Positions 9,941 through 19,305 are shown, numbered from the stretch's first letter. The stretch is DNA of 64,000 nt from Xanthomonas sontii (GCF_040529055.1 NZ_CP132342.1:3904001-3968000); one strand, 5' to 3'. A program made the numbers and translations. The notes: generated from the sequence alone by a model not told the origin.

Positions 9941-10006
9941 TTGTGGGAGGGGCTTCAGCCCCGACGCTTCATTGGTAAGGCGTCGGGGCTGAAGCCCCTC
10001 CCACAA
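9941..10006. repeat. Palindromic intergenic element, GGCTTCAGCC type
   Basis: A perfect 26-bp stem (TTGTGGGAGGGGCTTCAGCC plus CCGACG, and its complement) closes on a 14-base loop. It is the most intact copy of the dispersed element in the window. It sits between the divergent DUF819 gene and the 3' end of the S9 peptidase gene, where it could act as a terminator. Confidence 0.85.
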
Positions 10007-10040
10007 GGGTCATCGGATTACCGGGATCGCGGGAAAATCC

Positions 10041-10082
10041 CGAATCCCGAATCCCGAATCCCGAATCCCGAATCCCGAATCC
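10041..10082. repeat. Six perfect CGAATCC heptamers
   Basis: CGAATCC is repeated head to tail six times without error, immediately downstream of an S9 peptidase gene. It is the longest run in this window of the GGGATT/AATCCC motif, which also appears at 5073, 5268, 9810, 12293, 14737, 35593, 38101, 55358 and 55445. Confidence 0.9.
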
Positions 10083-10139
10083 CCGGGACCTGGGCCGCAT
10101 TTCCAGAAGCGGCCCGGGAAACCCAGGCCCCAGGTCCCC

Positions 10140-12209
10140 TCACTGCCCGATATGCTGCTTCAGCCAGCCGTTGACCGTGTCGTGCCAGAGGATGCTGTTC
10201 TGCGGCTTCAGCACCCAATGATTCTCGTCCGGGAAGTACAGGAACTTGGACTCAATGCCCTTGCGCTGCAGCGCGCCGAACGCGGCCAGGCCCTGCTCCA
10301 TCGGGATGCGGAAATCCTGCTGGCCATGGATCACCAGCATCGGCACCTTCCACTTGTCCACGTGCAGGATCGGGTTGAACTTTTCGTAGCCGGCCGGGTT
10401 CTGCCACGGCGTGCCGCCGTTCTCCCACTCGCTGAACCACAGCTCCTCGGTGGCGTAGCCCATCATGCGGTTGTCGAACACGCCGTCGTGGTCGACCAGG
10501 CACTTCCACGGCTTGTTCCAGTTGCCGGCCATCCAGTAGACCATGTAGCCGCCGTAGCTGGCGCCGAGCGCGCAGGCCTTGTCGCCGTTGAGGAAGCCGT
10601 ACTGCTTCTGCGCCGCGTCCCAGCCCTTCTGCAGGTCTTCCAGCGGGCGGTCGCCCCAGTGCTGGCTGATCGCATCGGTGAAGGCCTGGCCGTAGCCGGT
10701 GGAGCCGTGGAAGTCGATCATCACCACCGCGTAGCCCTGCCCCGCGTAGGTCTGCGGGTTCCAGCGATAGCTCCAGCCGTTGCCGAAGCTGCCCTGCGGG
10801 CCGCCGTGGATCAGGAACGCCACCGGATAGGTCTTGCCTTCCTGATAGTTGTACGGCTTGACCACATAGCCGTGCACGGTGTCGTTGTTCCAGCCCTTGA
10901 ACGAGAACTGCTCGTAGTCGCCGAACTTCACGTCCGGAAGCAGTTCGCCCGCGCTGGGGGTGATGGCGCGTGGCTGCTGGCCATCGGCATCGGCGACCAT
11001 GATCTGATCGCCGCTCTTGAGGCTGTTGCGGGTGAAGGCCAGGGTGTTGCCGGCCAGCACCGGTGAGCCGACGCTGCCGTCGGCGGCCACGGTGCGGACC
11101 TTGCCATCGGCCACGTCGACCGCGAACAGCGGGTGCTGGCCCATGTCGTCGGCGGTGGTATAGACGGTCTTGCCGTCGGCCGACAGCACGATCTCGCCAG
11201 CGGAGCGATCCCACTGCGGGGCGATCTCGCGGGTCTTGCCGCTGGCCACGTCCATCGCCATCAGGCCGAAGCGGTCGGCCTCGAAGCCGGGGCGCTTCAT
11301 CGCGCGGTAGAACAACGTCTTGCCGTCGGCGGAGAACACCGGGCCGGCGTCCCAGGCCGGGTTGGACGCGGTCAGGTTGACCGGCGCGGCCTTGCCGGCG
11401 GCGTCCAGCCGGTACAGGTCGAAGTTGGTCGACCACGGTTCCTCGCGGCCGGCCACGCGCACGCTGGCGACCAGCGACTGCCCGTCCGGCGCCCAGGTGT
11501 AGTCCTCGCTGCCGCCGAACGGCTTGGAGGGGATGTCGCCGGCCAGGGTCACGCTCACCGCAGAGGCGCCGGCCACCGGCTTGGCCTTGGCGCCGGCCGG
11601 CAGCGGCGCGACGAACAGGCTGTTGCGGCGACCGTCGTTCCAGGTATCCCAGTGGCGCACGAACAACTCGTCGAACACCACGCCGGTGGCCTTGGACTGC
11701 TTCTTGGCGTCCAGGCGCTTCTGCGTGCAGGCCAGGTCCGAACCGCAGTCCTGGAACACGCCGGCGCTGAAGGCCACGCGGTCGCCCTGCGGGGCGATGC
11801 GGTAGCTGTCCACGTCCAGCGCGAAATCGGTGAGCTGGCGCGGCGCGCCGCCGGCCAGCGGCAGCGCGTACAGCTGCTGGCGGCCGGACTTGGCGCTGAG
11901 GAAGTACACGGTCTTGCCGTCGGCCGACAGTTCCGGCGAGTTGACGTTCCAGCCTTCCGGGGTCAGCCGCTTCGGCGGCGCCGCATCGCGGGTGCGCAGG
12001 TCGCGCAGCCACAGGCTGGTGCTGGACTTCTCCAGCGCCTTGTCCATCTGCCGCTTGGCGAAGATCACCGTGCCGCCGTCGGGCGTCAGCAGCGGCGAGG
12101 ACACCCGATCCAGCGCGACCATGTCGCGAACTTCGAAACCGCGGGTGGCGGCCAGCGCGGGCAGCGCGGTCAGCAGGGCCAGGGGCAGCAAGGCGTAGCG
12201 CAGGGTCAT
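10140..12209 (-). CDS. S9 family prolyl oligopeptidase / dipeptidyl aminopeptidase
   Basis: A 689-residue exported serine peptidase. It has a signal peptide (residues 1-21, ending ALAA), a beta-propeller of WD40-like repeats in the first ~420 residues (recurrent LSADGKTVY and FSADGKTLF blades), then an alpha/beta-hydrolase domain. The catalytic triad is visible: Ser551 in GASYGGY, Asp632 in HGQQDFR and His664 in ENHW. Family members cleave short peptides, often after Pro or Ala. The ATG at 12209 opens the signal peptide; the frame continues upstream without meaning. The gene is near peptide transporters (OPT at 12681, POT at 15183), which fits peptide scavenging. Confidence 0.93.
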   Translation of the reverse strand: MTLRYALLPLALLTALPALAATRGFEVRDMVALDRVSSPLLTPDGGTVIFAKRQMDKALEKSSTSLWLRDLRTRDAAPPKRLTPEGWNVNSPELSADGKTVYFLSAKSGRQQLYALPLAGGAPRQLTDFALDVDSYRIAPQGDRVAFSAGVFQDCGSDLACTQKRLDAKKQSKATGVVFDELFVRHWDTWNDGRRNSLFVAPLPAGAKAKPVAGASAVSVTLAGDIPSKPFGGSEDYTWAPDGQSLVASVRVAGREEPWSTNFDLYRLDAAGKAAPVNLTASNPAWDAGPVFSADGKTLFYRAMKRPGFEADRFGLMAMDVASGKTREIAPQWDRSAGEIVLSADGKTVYTTADDMGQHPLFAVDVADGKVRTVAADGSVGSPVLAGNTLAFTRNSLKSGDQIMVADADGQQPRAITPSAGELLPDVKFGDYEQFSFKGWNNDTVHGYVVKPYNYQEGKTYPVAFLIHGGPQGSFGNGWSYRWNPQTYAGQGYAVVMIDFHGSTGYGQAFTDAISQHWGDRPLEDLQKGWDAAQKQYGFLNGDKACALGASYGGYMVYWMAGNWNKPWKCLVDHDGVFDNRMMGYATEELWFSEWENGGTPWQNPAGYEKFNPILHVDKWKVPMLVIHGQQDFRIPMEQGLAAFGALQRKGIESKFLYFPDENHWVLKPQNSILWHDTVNGWLKQHIGQ

Positions 12210-12612
12210 CGGGCGTCTCCGGAACACGGCAAAACGTCGATGGTAGGGGCCGCGGTGGGCGTGGTGCAAAGGACTGAAGTCATGGAGGGGCTGGGATTGG
12301 GGAGTCGGGATTGGGGATTGGGAAGCGCGGGGCGCTGGTTCGGCTGGGGCTACGAAGATCCGCACTGACCCGGTTTCGGATAGCAAGCGGACCGTGGCCA
12401 TACCGCGGCCGGATGAGCGTGATGGATCGGGAGTGGCCGCGAGGCACTGATACGGCGAAGTGCAGCAGGCCAATGCCGAAGCTGGCCTTGGTGGCGAGGC
12501 GGACCGCGGGAGGCGCACGCGGCCGGGGCAAGATTCGGTCTTTGCGACCCACGCGGCGCGGAGCAGCCAGCGAGAAGCTTGCGGGATCGGCACGTGCGGC
12601 GCGCGGGCCCGG
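12210..12612. other. Intergenic stretch with GGGATTG repeats
   Basis: About 400 bp lie between the S9 peptidase start and the OPT terminator. They hold a short run of GGGATTGGGGAGTCGGGATT repeats (12293-12325). The rest shows no convincing ORF with a ribosome-binding site on either strand. The promoter of the peptidase must lie here but no clear sigma-70 boxes stand out. Confidence 0.5.
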
Positions 12613-12616
12613 CCGG

Positions 12617-12648
12617 AAAAAGCGAAGCCCGGCGCGGGGCCGGACTTC
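12617..12648 (-). terminator. Intrinsic terminator of the OPT transporter gene
   Basis: Read leftwards, GAAGTCCGGC pairs with GCCGGGCTTC (10 bp including one G-U), with a 5-base loop, followed by GCTTTTTCC. It lies 33 bp after the stop of the OPT gene. Confidence 0.8.
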
Positions 12649-12680
12649 GGATGTTGCGTTGCAGGAGGCGATTGCGCCGG

Positions 12681-14639
12681 TTACGTGCGCGGCGCGGCCG
12701 CGGCTTCGCCCTTGCGGCCGGTGCGGTACAGCAGCCAGCCGACGAAGGCCAGCAGCGCCAGGCCGTACCACTGGTTGAGGTGGAATGCTTCCGGCAGCGC
12801 CAGCACGTCGGCGCGGCCCGAGGCCACGATCGGCACCGCGATCGCAATGCCCATCAACGCCTCACCGGTGATCAGGCCCGCGGCGAACAGCGTGCCCGGG
12901 CGGTGCACGCGATCGCGGCCCTCTTCGTCATCGGCGCGGATCTTGTGGAAGCGCTCGACCAGGTGGGTCAGCAGGCCGCCGAGGAAGATCGGCACCATCA
13001 GCTCCAGCGGCAGGTAAATGCCGATCGCCGCGGCCAGCACCGGCACGCGGAAGCGCTTGCCGGTCTTCTTCAGCCACTCGTCCAGGGCGATGATCGCCGC
13101 ACCGACGCCGGCACCGATGCCGATCATGGTCCACGGCAACTCGCCGCCGAACAGGCCCTTGGCCACCGACGCCATCAGCGTGGCTTGCGGCGCCGCGAGC
13201 GCATTGGGATGCTGCGGCGTGGCTGCGCCGATGCCATAGGCCTGGGCCAGCAGATTCAGCACCGGCGCCATGATCAACGCGCAGGAGAACGCACCGATCG
13301 CCAGCATCAGCTGCTGCTTCCACGGCGTGGCGCCGACCAGGTAGCCGGCCTTCAGATCCTGCAGGTTGTCGCCGCCCACCGCGGCGGCGCAGCACACCAC
13401 CGCGCCGATCATGATCGCGGCGACCGCGCCGATCGGCGAATCGCGCCCGAGCAGCACCACCAGCACCGCCGAGGCGAACAGGATGGTGGAGATGGTGATG
13501 CCGGAGACCGGGTTGTTCGACGAGCCGATCAGGCCGGCCAGGTAGCCGGACACCGAGACGAACAGGAAACCGGCGACGATCATGATGAGGGTCATCGGCA
13601 CGCTGACGTGCCACTGGCCGACGATGGCCTGGTACAGGCCCAGCAGCGGCAGCGTGCATAGCAGCAGCGCGACCAGCATCCACTTCATCGGCAGGTCGCG
13701 GTCGGTCTCGGCCACCGCGGCGCCGCCGGTGCTCTTGCGCGCTGCGGCGAAGCCGCTCTTGACGCCCGACAGCAGCGACTTGCGCAGCGAGAACAGCGTC
13801 CACACGCCGCCGATCAGCATCGCGCCCACGCCCAGATAGCGCACCTTGGCCGCCCAGATGCCGAACGCCGCTTCGGCCGCCGGCGCATTGACCAGGCTCT
13901 GCGCCAGCGCCGGGTCGGAGCCCATGAAGAACTGCTGGTACAGCGGGATGGCCAGATGCCAGGACAGGATCGAGCCGGACAGCACCACGATGCCGACGTT
14001 GAGCCCGACGATATAGCCCACGCCCAGCAACGCCGGCGACAGATTGGTGCCGACGTAACCGACCATCTTGCTGCTGCCGATGTACGCGGCCTGCGCCCAG
14101 GTATCCGGAATCACCTTCAGGCCGCTGGCCGCGCCGAGCTTGACCAGCCCGCCGATCGCCGCCGACAGGCCCAAGATCTTCAGCCCCGGCCCGGGATTCT
14201 CACCGGCCTTGAGCACTTCCGCGGCGGCCTTGCCCTCCGGGAACGGCAGCGGGTCCTCGACGATCATCGAGCGCCGCAGCGGCACCGAGAACAGCACCCC
14301 GAGCAGGCCGCCCATGCCGGCGATGCCGAGCACCCACCAGTACTTGAAGTCCGGCCAGTAGCCCATGATCACCAGCGCCGGGATGGTGAAGATCACCCCC
14401 GCCGCGATCGAGGAACCGGCCGAGGCGCCGGTCTGCACGATGTTGTTCTCGAGGATGGAACCGCCGCCGAGCAGGCGCAGCACCCCCATCGACACCACCG
14501 CCGCCGGAATCGCGGTGGCGATGGTCAGGCCGGCGAACAGACCGAGGTAGGCATTGGCGGCGGACAGCACCACGGCCAGCACGATCGCCAGCACCACGGC
14601 ACGGAACGTGAGCTGGCGCGGCGCGGCAGCGTTGTTCAT
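12681..14639 (-). CDS. OPT family oligopeptide transporter
   Basis: A 652-residue polytopic membrane protein (about 14-16 hydrophobic segments). It starts RQLTFRAVVLAIVLAVVLSAANAYLGLFAGLT, reading as the OPT first helix, and has the NNIVQTGASAGSSIAAG and GDNLQDLKAGYLVGATPWKQ motifs of the prokaryotic OPT branch. These proton-coupled carriers import small oligopeptides or metal-peptide chelates. A huge open frame runs on to 17015 through the repeats and across another gene. The true ATG at 14639 has AGGGGTAAC just upstream. It stands near two other peptide-use genes. Confidence 0.93.
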   Translation of the reverse strand: MNNAAAPRQLTFRAVVLAIVLAVVLSAANAYLGLFAGLTIATAIPAAVVSMGVLRLLGGGSILENNIVQTGASAGSSIAAGVIFTIPALVIMGYWPDFKYWWVLGIAGMGGLLGVLFSVPLRRSMIVEDPLPFPEGKAAAEVLKAGENPGPGLKILGLSAAIGGLVKLGAASGLKVIPDTWAQAAYIGSSKMVGYVGTNLSPALLGVGYIVGLNVGIVVLSGSILSWHLAIPLYQQFFMGSDPALAQSLVNAPAAEAAFGIWAAKVRYLGVGAMLIGGVWTLFSLRKSLLSGVKSGFAAARKSTGGAAVAETDRDLPMKWMLVALLLCTLPLLGLYQAIVGQWHVSVPMTLIMIVAGFLFVSVSGYLAGLIGSSNNPVSGITISTILFASAVLVVLLGRDSPIGAVAAIMIGAVVCCAAAVGGDNLQDLKAGYLVGATPWKQQLMLAIGAFSCALIMAPVLNLLAQAYGIGAATPQHPNALAAPQATLMASVAKGLFGGELPWTMIGIGAGVGAAIIALDEWLKKTGKRFRVPVLAAAIGIYLPLELMVPIFLGGLLTHLVERFHKIRADDEEGRDRVHRPGTLFAAGLITGEALMGIAIAVPIVASGRADVLALPEAFHLNQWYGLALLAFVGWLLYRTGRKGEAAAAPRT

Positions 14640-14780
14640 GGTTACCCCTGAAACGACAAAAACGCTTTGCACGCTAGCGTCTGGGGCCGGGCAAGTCCAG
14701 CATCGCGGTGCCCAGCTTGTGGCACATGCCTGGGGGCGGGGATTGGGGATTTGGGATTTGCAGAGGCTGAGGCAGCTAAT

Positions 14781-15088
14781 AGCCCCTCTCCCGTCGGGAG
14801 AGGGGTTGGGGTGAGGGTGAGGCGCACGCAGCACACCCCAACCCCCCAGGCGCAGCCCGACCCTCATCCGCCCCTTCGGGGCACCTTCTCCCGAGGGGAG
14901 AAGGAACGGCGTTAGCCCCTCTCCCACCGGGAGAGGGGTTGGGGTGAGGGTGCGGCGGCGCGCAGCGCGCTCACTCATTACCTGCTCTACCCGCCCCTCA
15001 TCCGCCCCTGCGGGGCACCTTCTCCCGAGGGGGAGAAGGAACAGCAAGAGCCCCTCTCCCACCGGGAGAGGGGTTGGGGTGAGGGTGC
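14781..15088. repeat. Three units of the CCTCTCCC repeat (~134-bp period)
   Basis: AGCCCCTCTCCC begins at 14781, 14914 and 15049. Each is followed by a GGGAGAGGGGTTGGGGTGAGGG palindrome half, and a CTTCTCCC..GGGAGAAGG hairpin lies between units. The repeats fill the divergent gap between the OPT and POT genes and are shorter cousins of the 1771-2621 array. Confidence 0.85.
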
Positions 15089-15145
15089 GCCCGCCGCCGA
15101 ACCATCCATGCCGCGCGCCGCCATTCGCGCGGGCGCCCGCGCGCC

Positions 15146-15151
15146 TATACT
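15146..15151 (+). promoter_or_regulatory. Possible -10 box of the POT gene
   Basis: TATACT sits 31 bp before the GTG at 15183. It is one argument against the ATG at 15108, which would lie upstream of the transcript start. No good -35 box is seen. Confidence 0.35.
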
Positions 15152-15182
15152 CCGCCGCTGCCTTCCTGCGCCGAGAGTCGCC

Positions 15183-16949
15183 GTGTCCGTGTCCTCCCTG
15201 CCGCTGCGCCACGCGCGCGACGATTTCCTCGGCCATCCCAAGGGCGTCTACGTCTGTTTCTTCACCGAGATGTGGGAGCGCTTCTCCTTCTACGGCATGA
15301 AGGCGCTGCTGTTGCTTTACCTCACCAAGTACCACCTGTTCGGCGACGACGCCGGGCTCGACCTGCTCGGCGCCTACGGCGGCCTGGTGTACTGCGTGCC
15401 GGTGCTCGGCGGGCTGCTCGCCGACCGCTGGCTGGGCATGCGCAAGGCGGTGGTGTTCGGCGGCCTGCTGCTGGTGCTCGGCCACATCGGCATGGCGTTC
15501 GAGGGTCACGCCGCCACCCGGGTCAACGGCGAGGTGGTGCGCGACACCGCATCCCTGGGCGTGACCTACCTGTCGCTCGCGCTGATCATCATGGGCGTGG
15601 GCTTCCTCAAGCCCAACATCTCCACCATCGTCGGCAAGCTGTATCCGGCCGACGACCCGCGCCGCGACGCCGGCTTCTCGCTGTTCTACGCCGGCATCAA
15701 TCTCGGCGCGCTGTTCGCCTCGCTGGTCTGCGGTTTTCTCGGCGAGGCCTACGGCTGGCGCTACGGCTTCGGCGCGGCCGGCATCGGCATGCTGCTCGGC
15801 CTGGGCATGTTCCTGTGGGGCCAGAAATACCTGCACGGCCACGCCGAACCGGCGCAGCCGGCGCTGCTGCGCGAGCGCGTGCTTGGCGTGCCGCGCGAAT
15901 GGGCGATCTACCTGTGCGCCGCGCTGGGCGTGCTGCCGGTGGCCGCGCTGATGTGGGCCGCGGCCAACGGCGCTTTCAGCCTGGGCGGGGAAATTTCCCT
16001 GGCCCTGCTGCTGATGCTGCTGGTGCTCGGCGCGGTGCTGCTGTGGTTCGCCTGGTTCACCGGCACCCAGTGCACGCCGGTGCAGCGCCAGCAGATGATC
16101 GCGCTGATGGTGCTGATCGCGATGGCGCTGGTGTACTTCACCCTGTACGAGCAGACCTACGGCTCGTGGGTCACCTTCACCGACCGGCTGATGACCAAGG
16201 ACATCGTACCGTCGCTGGTGATCCGCGGCGGCACGCCCCTGCCCTGGTCGATCGCCTCGTTGCTGCTGGCGCCGCTGGGTTTCGTGCTGGCGGCCTCGCT
16301 GTCCGACCGCCGCCCCGGCTCGTCGGCGCCGCGGCGGCTGTTCGTCGCGGTCAGCGCGCTGATGCTGCTGTTCCTGATCCGCGACTGCCTGGTGCTGCCG
16401 CAAACCGCCGGCTCGCTGACCTATCTGGGCGCGCTGTTCCTGGTGTTGCTGGCGCCGCTGTTCGCCGCGCTGTGGGCGTGGCTGGCACGGCGCGGACGCG
16501 AGCCGTCCAAGCCGGCCAAGTCGGCAATGGGACTGTTGTTGGCCGGCCTGTCCTTCGTGCCGCTGGCGCTGGCCGCGCAACAGGTCGGCGCGACCGGCCA
16601 GATGGCGAGCGTGTGGTGGCTGGTGCTGGCCTACTTCGTGCTGGAGGCCGGCGAAATGTGCCTGTCGCCGGTCGGCCTGTCGGCGGTGACCCAACTCGCG
16701 GTGCCGCGCGTGGTCAGCCTGATGATGGGCACCTGGTTCCTGGCCACGGCGTTCTCCGAGGCGCTGGCGGCGCTGTTCGGCAAGCTGGCCGCGATCGAGG
16801 TGCCGGATGGCCAGACCCTCAACATCGCCGACGCCGCGGCCAAGTACGCGCACCTGTTCTGGCTGCTGCTGTGGATCGGCGTGGGTTGCGCGGTGCTGGC
16901 CTTCCTCGCCGCGCCGCTGCTGCGGCGGATGATGCACGGGGTGCGTTGA
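15183..16949 (+). CDS. POT/PTR2 family proton-dependent peptide transporter
   Basis: A 588-residue major-facilitator protein with the POT signatures. The ExxER-type motif EMWERFSFYGM lies in helix 1 and the family stretch GKLYPADDPRRDAGFSLFY near helix 5; about 14 hydrophobic segments follow. It imports di- and tripeptides with protons. The start chosen is GTG 15183 (VSVSSLPL), because the ATG at 15108 would add an Arg-rich stretch lying upstream of a likely -10 box. GTG 15189 is equally possible. It is divergent from the OPT gene, with repeats in between. Confidence 0.9.
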   Translation: MSVSSLPLRHARDDFLGHPKGVYVCFFTEMWERFSFYGMKALLLLYLTKYHLFGDDAGLDLLGAYGGLVYCVPVLGGLLADRWLGMRKAVVFGGLLLVLGHIGMAFEGHAATRVNGEVVRDTASLGVTYLSLALIIMGVGFLKPNISTIVGKLYPADDPRRDAGFSLFYAGINLGALFASLVCGFLGEAYGWRYGFGAAGIGMLLGLGMFLWGQKYLHGHAEPAQPALLRERVLGVPREWAIYLCAALGVLPVAALMWAAANGAFSLGGEISLALLLMLLVLGAVLLWFAWFTGTQCTPVQRQQMIALMVLIAMALVYFTLYEQTYGSWVTFTDRLMTKDIVPSLVIRGGTPLPWSIASLLLAPLGFVLAASLSDRRPGSSAPRRLFVAVSALMLLFLIRDCLVLPQTAGSLTYLGALFLVLLAPLFAALWAWLARRGREPSKPAKSAMGLLLAGLSFVPLALAAQQVGATGQMASVWWLVLAYFVLEAGEMCLSPVGLSAVTQLAVPRVVSLMMGTWFLATAFSEALAALFGKLAAIEVPDGQTLNIADAAAKYAHLFWLLLWIGVGCAVLAFLAAPLLRRMMHGVR

Positions 16950-17129
16950 GGGGTTGTGTCGCCCGAGCGGCGACGCAACCGTTTCACATCGACACAGCGC
17001 ATTTCGCATGGTCAAGGACGACCTCGGCGATAAGTCCTGCTAGTCGTGCTGCGCCACAGATCCAACCAGAGCCAGTGCAACAGCGATGCGGCCGCCTGGA
17101 GCGCACATGGTCAGGCGCAAGCGCTCACG

Positions 17130-17262
17130 GTTTGGCCGACGCCGGCACCGCCTACGTGCTGCACAGCGAGCACTCAGCAGTTCCAGCGCGCGAGTGTAGA
17201 ACGCCCAGCGATGCGCTTCGGCATGGAATCCATGCCCCCCGCCGGGGCGTACATCCTCCCCA
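17130..17262 (-). pseudogene. Relic of an S9 peptidase C-terminus
   Basis: On the minus strand a short frame reads GHGFHAEAHRWAFYTRALEL, matching GHGFYTEAHRREFYTRLLAF around the catalytic His of the intact S9 peptidase encoded at 19581-21563. The match continues in DNA (about three quarters identical over some 60 bp) and then breaks down. Nothing of the rest of that gene remains. It shows that a second, related S9 peptidase gene once lay here, in the same orientation, left of the peptide/synthetase cassette. Confidence 0.75.
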
Positions 17263-17453
17263 CCGGCACACAGCCCCCAGCGTCGCCTCAATGCGCATTA
17301 GTGGTGCATGGGCAACGCAGATCGGCATTTGAACCTCTCAATACAATATTTTCATATGAAACTATTGAAATCTTAAAGATCTTGCCTTGCTACAGGCGCG
17401 GTGCTAGCTTCTGCTCGTCGCCGCATGACGACATCTAGAAAAGGAGCTTTGTG

Positions 17454-17618
17454 ATGAAAATCCAAGATGGCAAGCTTGAGAAACAAGATTCTCCATCCAA
17501 TCCTTTCGCTATCCAGCTCGACGAACCCATGCAAAATATCGCAGCGCCTGGCGTCTGCGAGATGAAGCCTTATCTTGGTGAGGATTCTCGCGGGTACTCC
17601 ACGCAACCTGGCGGCTAA
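17454..17618 (+). CDS. 54-residue peptide, candidate RiPP precursor
   Basis: A small ORF with a strong ribosome-binding site (AAGGAG, 17441-17446) seven bases before the ATG. The N-terminal ~27 residues are charged and leader-like (KIQDGKLEKQDSPSN). The C-terminal half is Gly/Pro-rich with acidic residues and one Cys (AAPGVCEMKPYLGED then SRGYSTQPGG). An asparagine-synthetase-like gene follows. In lasso peptides such an enzyme closes a ring between the core N-terminus and an Asp/Glu at position 7-9. Candidate pairs here are Ala30-Glu36, Ile29-Glu36, Cys35-Glu43 or Met37-Asp44. The usual Thr at leader position -2 is missing, so a lasso fold is not assured. The gene is AT-richer than its surroundings. 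Confidence 0.6.
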   Translation: MKIQDGKLEKQDSPSNPFAIQLDEPMQNIAAPGVCEMKPYLGEDSRGYSTQPGG

Positions 17619-17651
17619 AACGACGGCGATTGCACCAAAGGCATCGCGATA

Positions 17652-17679
17652 AAGAGCGCCGCCATCAGGCGGCGCTCTT
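17652..17679 (+). terminator. Strong hairpin between precursor and synthetase genes
   Basis: A perfect 12-bp stem (AAGAGCGCCGCC with GGCGGCGCTCTT) with an ATCA loop is followed by CTGTTCT, a weak U-tract. It lies 33 bp after the peptide stop and 54 bp before the synthetase. It may partly terminate transcription so that peptide mRNA exceeds enzyme mRNA, or protect its 3' end. Confidence 0.7.
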
Positions 17680-17732
17680 CTGTTCTAAAGCGCGATAACC
17701 ATCCGACGCCGATCGCAGGCAGCCGCGTCGCC

Positions 17733-19298
17733 ATGATCAAGGCCAACGTCGCTTTTTCCGACCTCGAACATTCCCCGGTGTGGCAGGACAGTATCCTGTG
17801 TCTCGGGAACAGCCAGATCGCGCCCTACCGTCACCCTGCGCTGGAAACCGTCGTGGTTCGCACGCAGGGACAGTGGTTCGCGACGGTACGCGAGCGCTGC
17901 ACGGACGTCGAATGGAAAAAAGACGATACGGGCGTGCTGGTCGATGCCGATCAATTCAACCGGCTATACAAAGAGGCTCTGCTATGGCCGCTTGATTATC
18001 TCATGATCGAAGTGGCCCAGGCCGGATCCCGACTGAAATTGCGCGCGGGCCTTCTCGCATCGGCGCCGGTCTATTGCCGGGTCACCGATGCCGCAGTAGA
18101 AATCTCCTACGATCTGGCCGACTTTTTTTCCCGACCCACCACCATCGACCTGGAGATGGCCAGTCGGCGTCTCGCACTTAACGCGGACTACTCCGCCAGA
18201 CAGTTGTGTTCGGGTGTCGTAATGCTGACAGAACGCGCCACGCTTTACGCCGAGCCGGCCAAGACGCGTTACGTCTATCCTTCGCCTGCTGACATCGGAT
18301 CGCCTTCCCAAGAAGCACTGATCGACTACGGCGTAGAGCGATTCGAGCAGTTGTTGCATCGTGCCATTTCGATTCGTCCCGCGTCGAAGCGGGTGGCCAC
18401 GGAGTTGAGTGGGGGCATGGATTCGGCGACGGTTGCATGCGCTCTGACGCGATCGCATGACAACATCCTGAGCTTTGGAATCTTGCTCGACGAGGGAGAC
18501 AGTCAAAACCAGGCACAACGCCGTCGCATGCTTGTTGAAAAGCTCGGCCTTCGCGACACGAGCATCCCTATCGCTTCATTCCCACCAACGCTCGATCTGC
18601 AACCGAGCGCGGCTCGACCGGACTATCCCCTTGTCGAGTTCTATCTCGAAGCGTTCGAACATTTGTGGGACTGCGCTCAAGCACAGGAAAGCGAATGGCT
18701 TTTCACCGGTATTGGCGGAGACCAGCTGTTCCCAATGTACCGGAACGAGGAACATCCCAGCGCAGGTCCCGGCAGCGGGGTGGCTGCAGAAGCCAAACGT
18801 CGCGCGAATCTGTTGTTGACGCCCCGAGCGCTCACTGCATCGCGTTCGATCAGTGGATTTGATGCTCCCACCGGTCTGTTGTCTGCATCCGTATTGGCGT
18901 CGAACGCGTGCCAGGCTCCCCATCTGCTTCGGCGAGGCCTCTGGCCGGTCAATCCCTTAAGCGATCCACATCTGGTGGCTTTCTGTCGGGGCCTCCCCCT
19001 CGAGTGCCGTAAAGATCGAGAAACGATGTGGCGCTATTTACGGGCCAACGTAGGCGACCTATTTTCGCGAGATTATTGCAAGGAAACGTTCGCCCATGTC
19101 CTGCCTGAGTTGATCGCACATCACGCCAAGACGATCGCCGTGCAGCTGAGCGAATGCGCCCTTGCCGACTTGGGCTTGGTCGACCGAGACGCCGTCCTCC
19201 AACTACTGGACGAGTTGGTGGCGACGCGCGCGCGTCCGCTGACGGCACCATTGATCTCGTTCCTTTGGCTGGAGCGCTTCGTTCGGCAGTTTGCCTGA
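17733..19298 (+). CDS. Asparagine-synthetase-like amide-forming enzyme, lasso-cyclase-like
   Basis: A 521-residue protein. The PP-loop SGGMDS lies at residues 226-231 (ATP adenylation) and a GIGGDQLF segment at 326-333 corresponds to the GDGGDELF motif of asparagine synthetases. The first ~200 residues resemble the glutaminase-like domain but lack its N-terminal catalytic Cys, so no ammonia from glutamine is expected. This pattern is that of lasso cyclases (McjC type) and beta-lactam-synthetase relatives, which join an amine to an activated carboxylate. It follows the 54-residue peptide gene, its presumed substrate. It is somewhat shorter than typical lasso cyclases (~600). Third codon positions are visibly less GC-biased than in neighbours, hinting at transfer. 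The substrate is inferred only. Confidence 0.75.
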   Translation: MIKANVAFSDLEHSPVWQDSILCLGNSQIAPYRHPALETVVVRTQGQWFATVRERCTDVEWKKDDTGVLVDADQFNRLYKEALLWPLDYLMIEVAQAGSRLKLRAGLLASAPVYCRVTDAAVEISYDLADFFSRPTTIDLEMASRRLALNADYSARQLCSGVVMLTERATLYAEPAKTRYVYPSPADIGSPSQEALIDYGVERFEQLLHRAISIRPASKRVATELSGGMDSATVACALTRSHDNILSFGILLDEGDSQNQAQRRRMLVEKLGLRDTSIPIASFPPTLDLQPSAARPDYPLVEFYLEAFEHLWDCAQAQESEWLFTGIGGDQLFPMYRNEEHPSAGPGSGVAAEAKRRANLLLTPRALTASRSISGFDAPTGLLSASVLASNACQAPHLLRRGLWPVNPLSDPHLVAFCRGLPLECRKDRETMWRYLRANVGDLFSRDYCKETFAHVLPELIAHHAKTIAVQLSECALADLGLVDRDAVLQLLDELVATRARPLTAPLISFLWLERFVRQFA

Positions 19299-19305
19299 CA
19301 ATCCC

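Noticed and set aside
12681..17015. Giant 1444-codon frame
   Set aside because: Only the last 652 codons are the OPT transporter; the rest is antisense to the POT gene and crosses repeats.
17341..17400. Sigma-70 promoter for the peptide gene (TTGAAA at 17365)
   Set aside because: The stretch is AT-rich and promoter-like, but no -10 box at good spacing is convincing enough to list.
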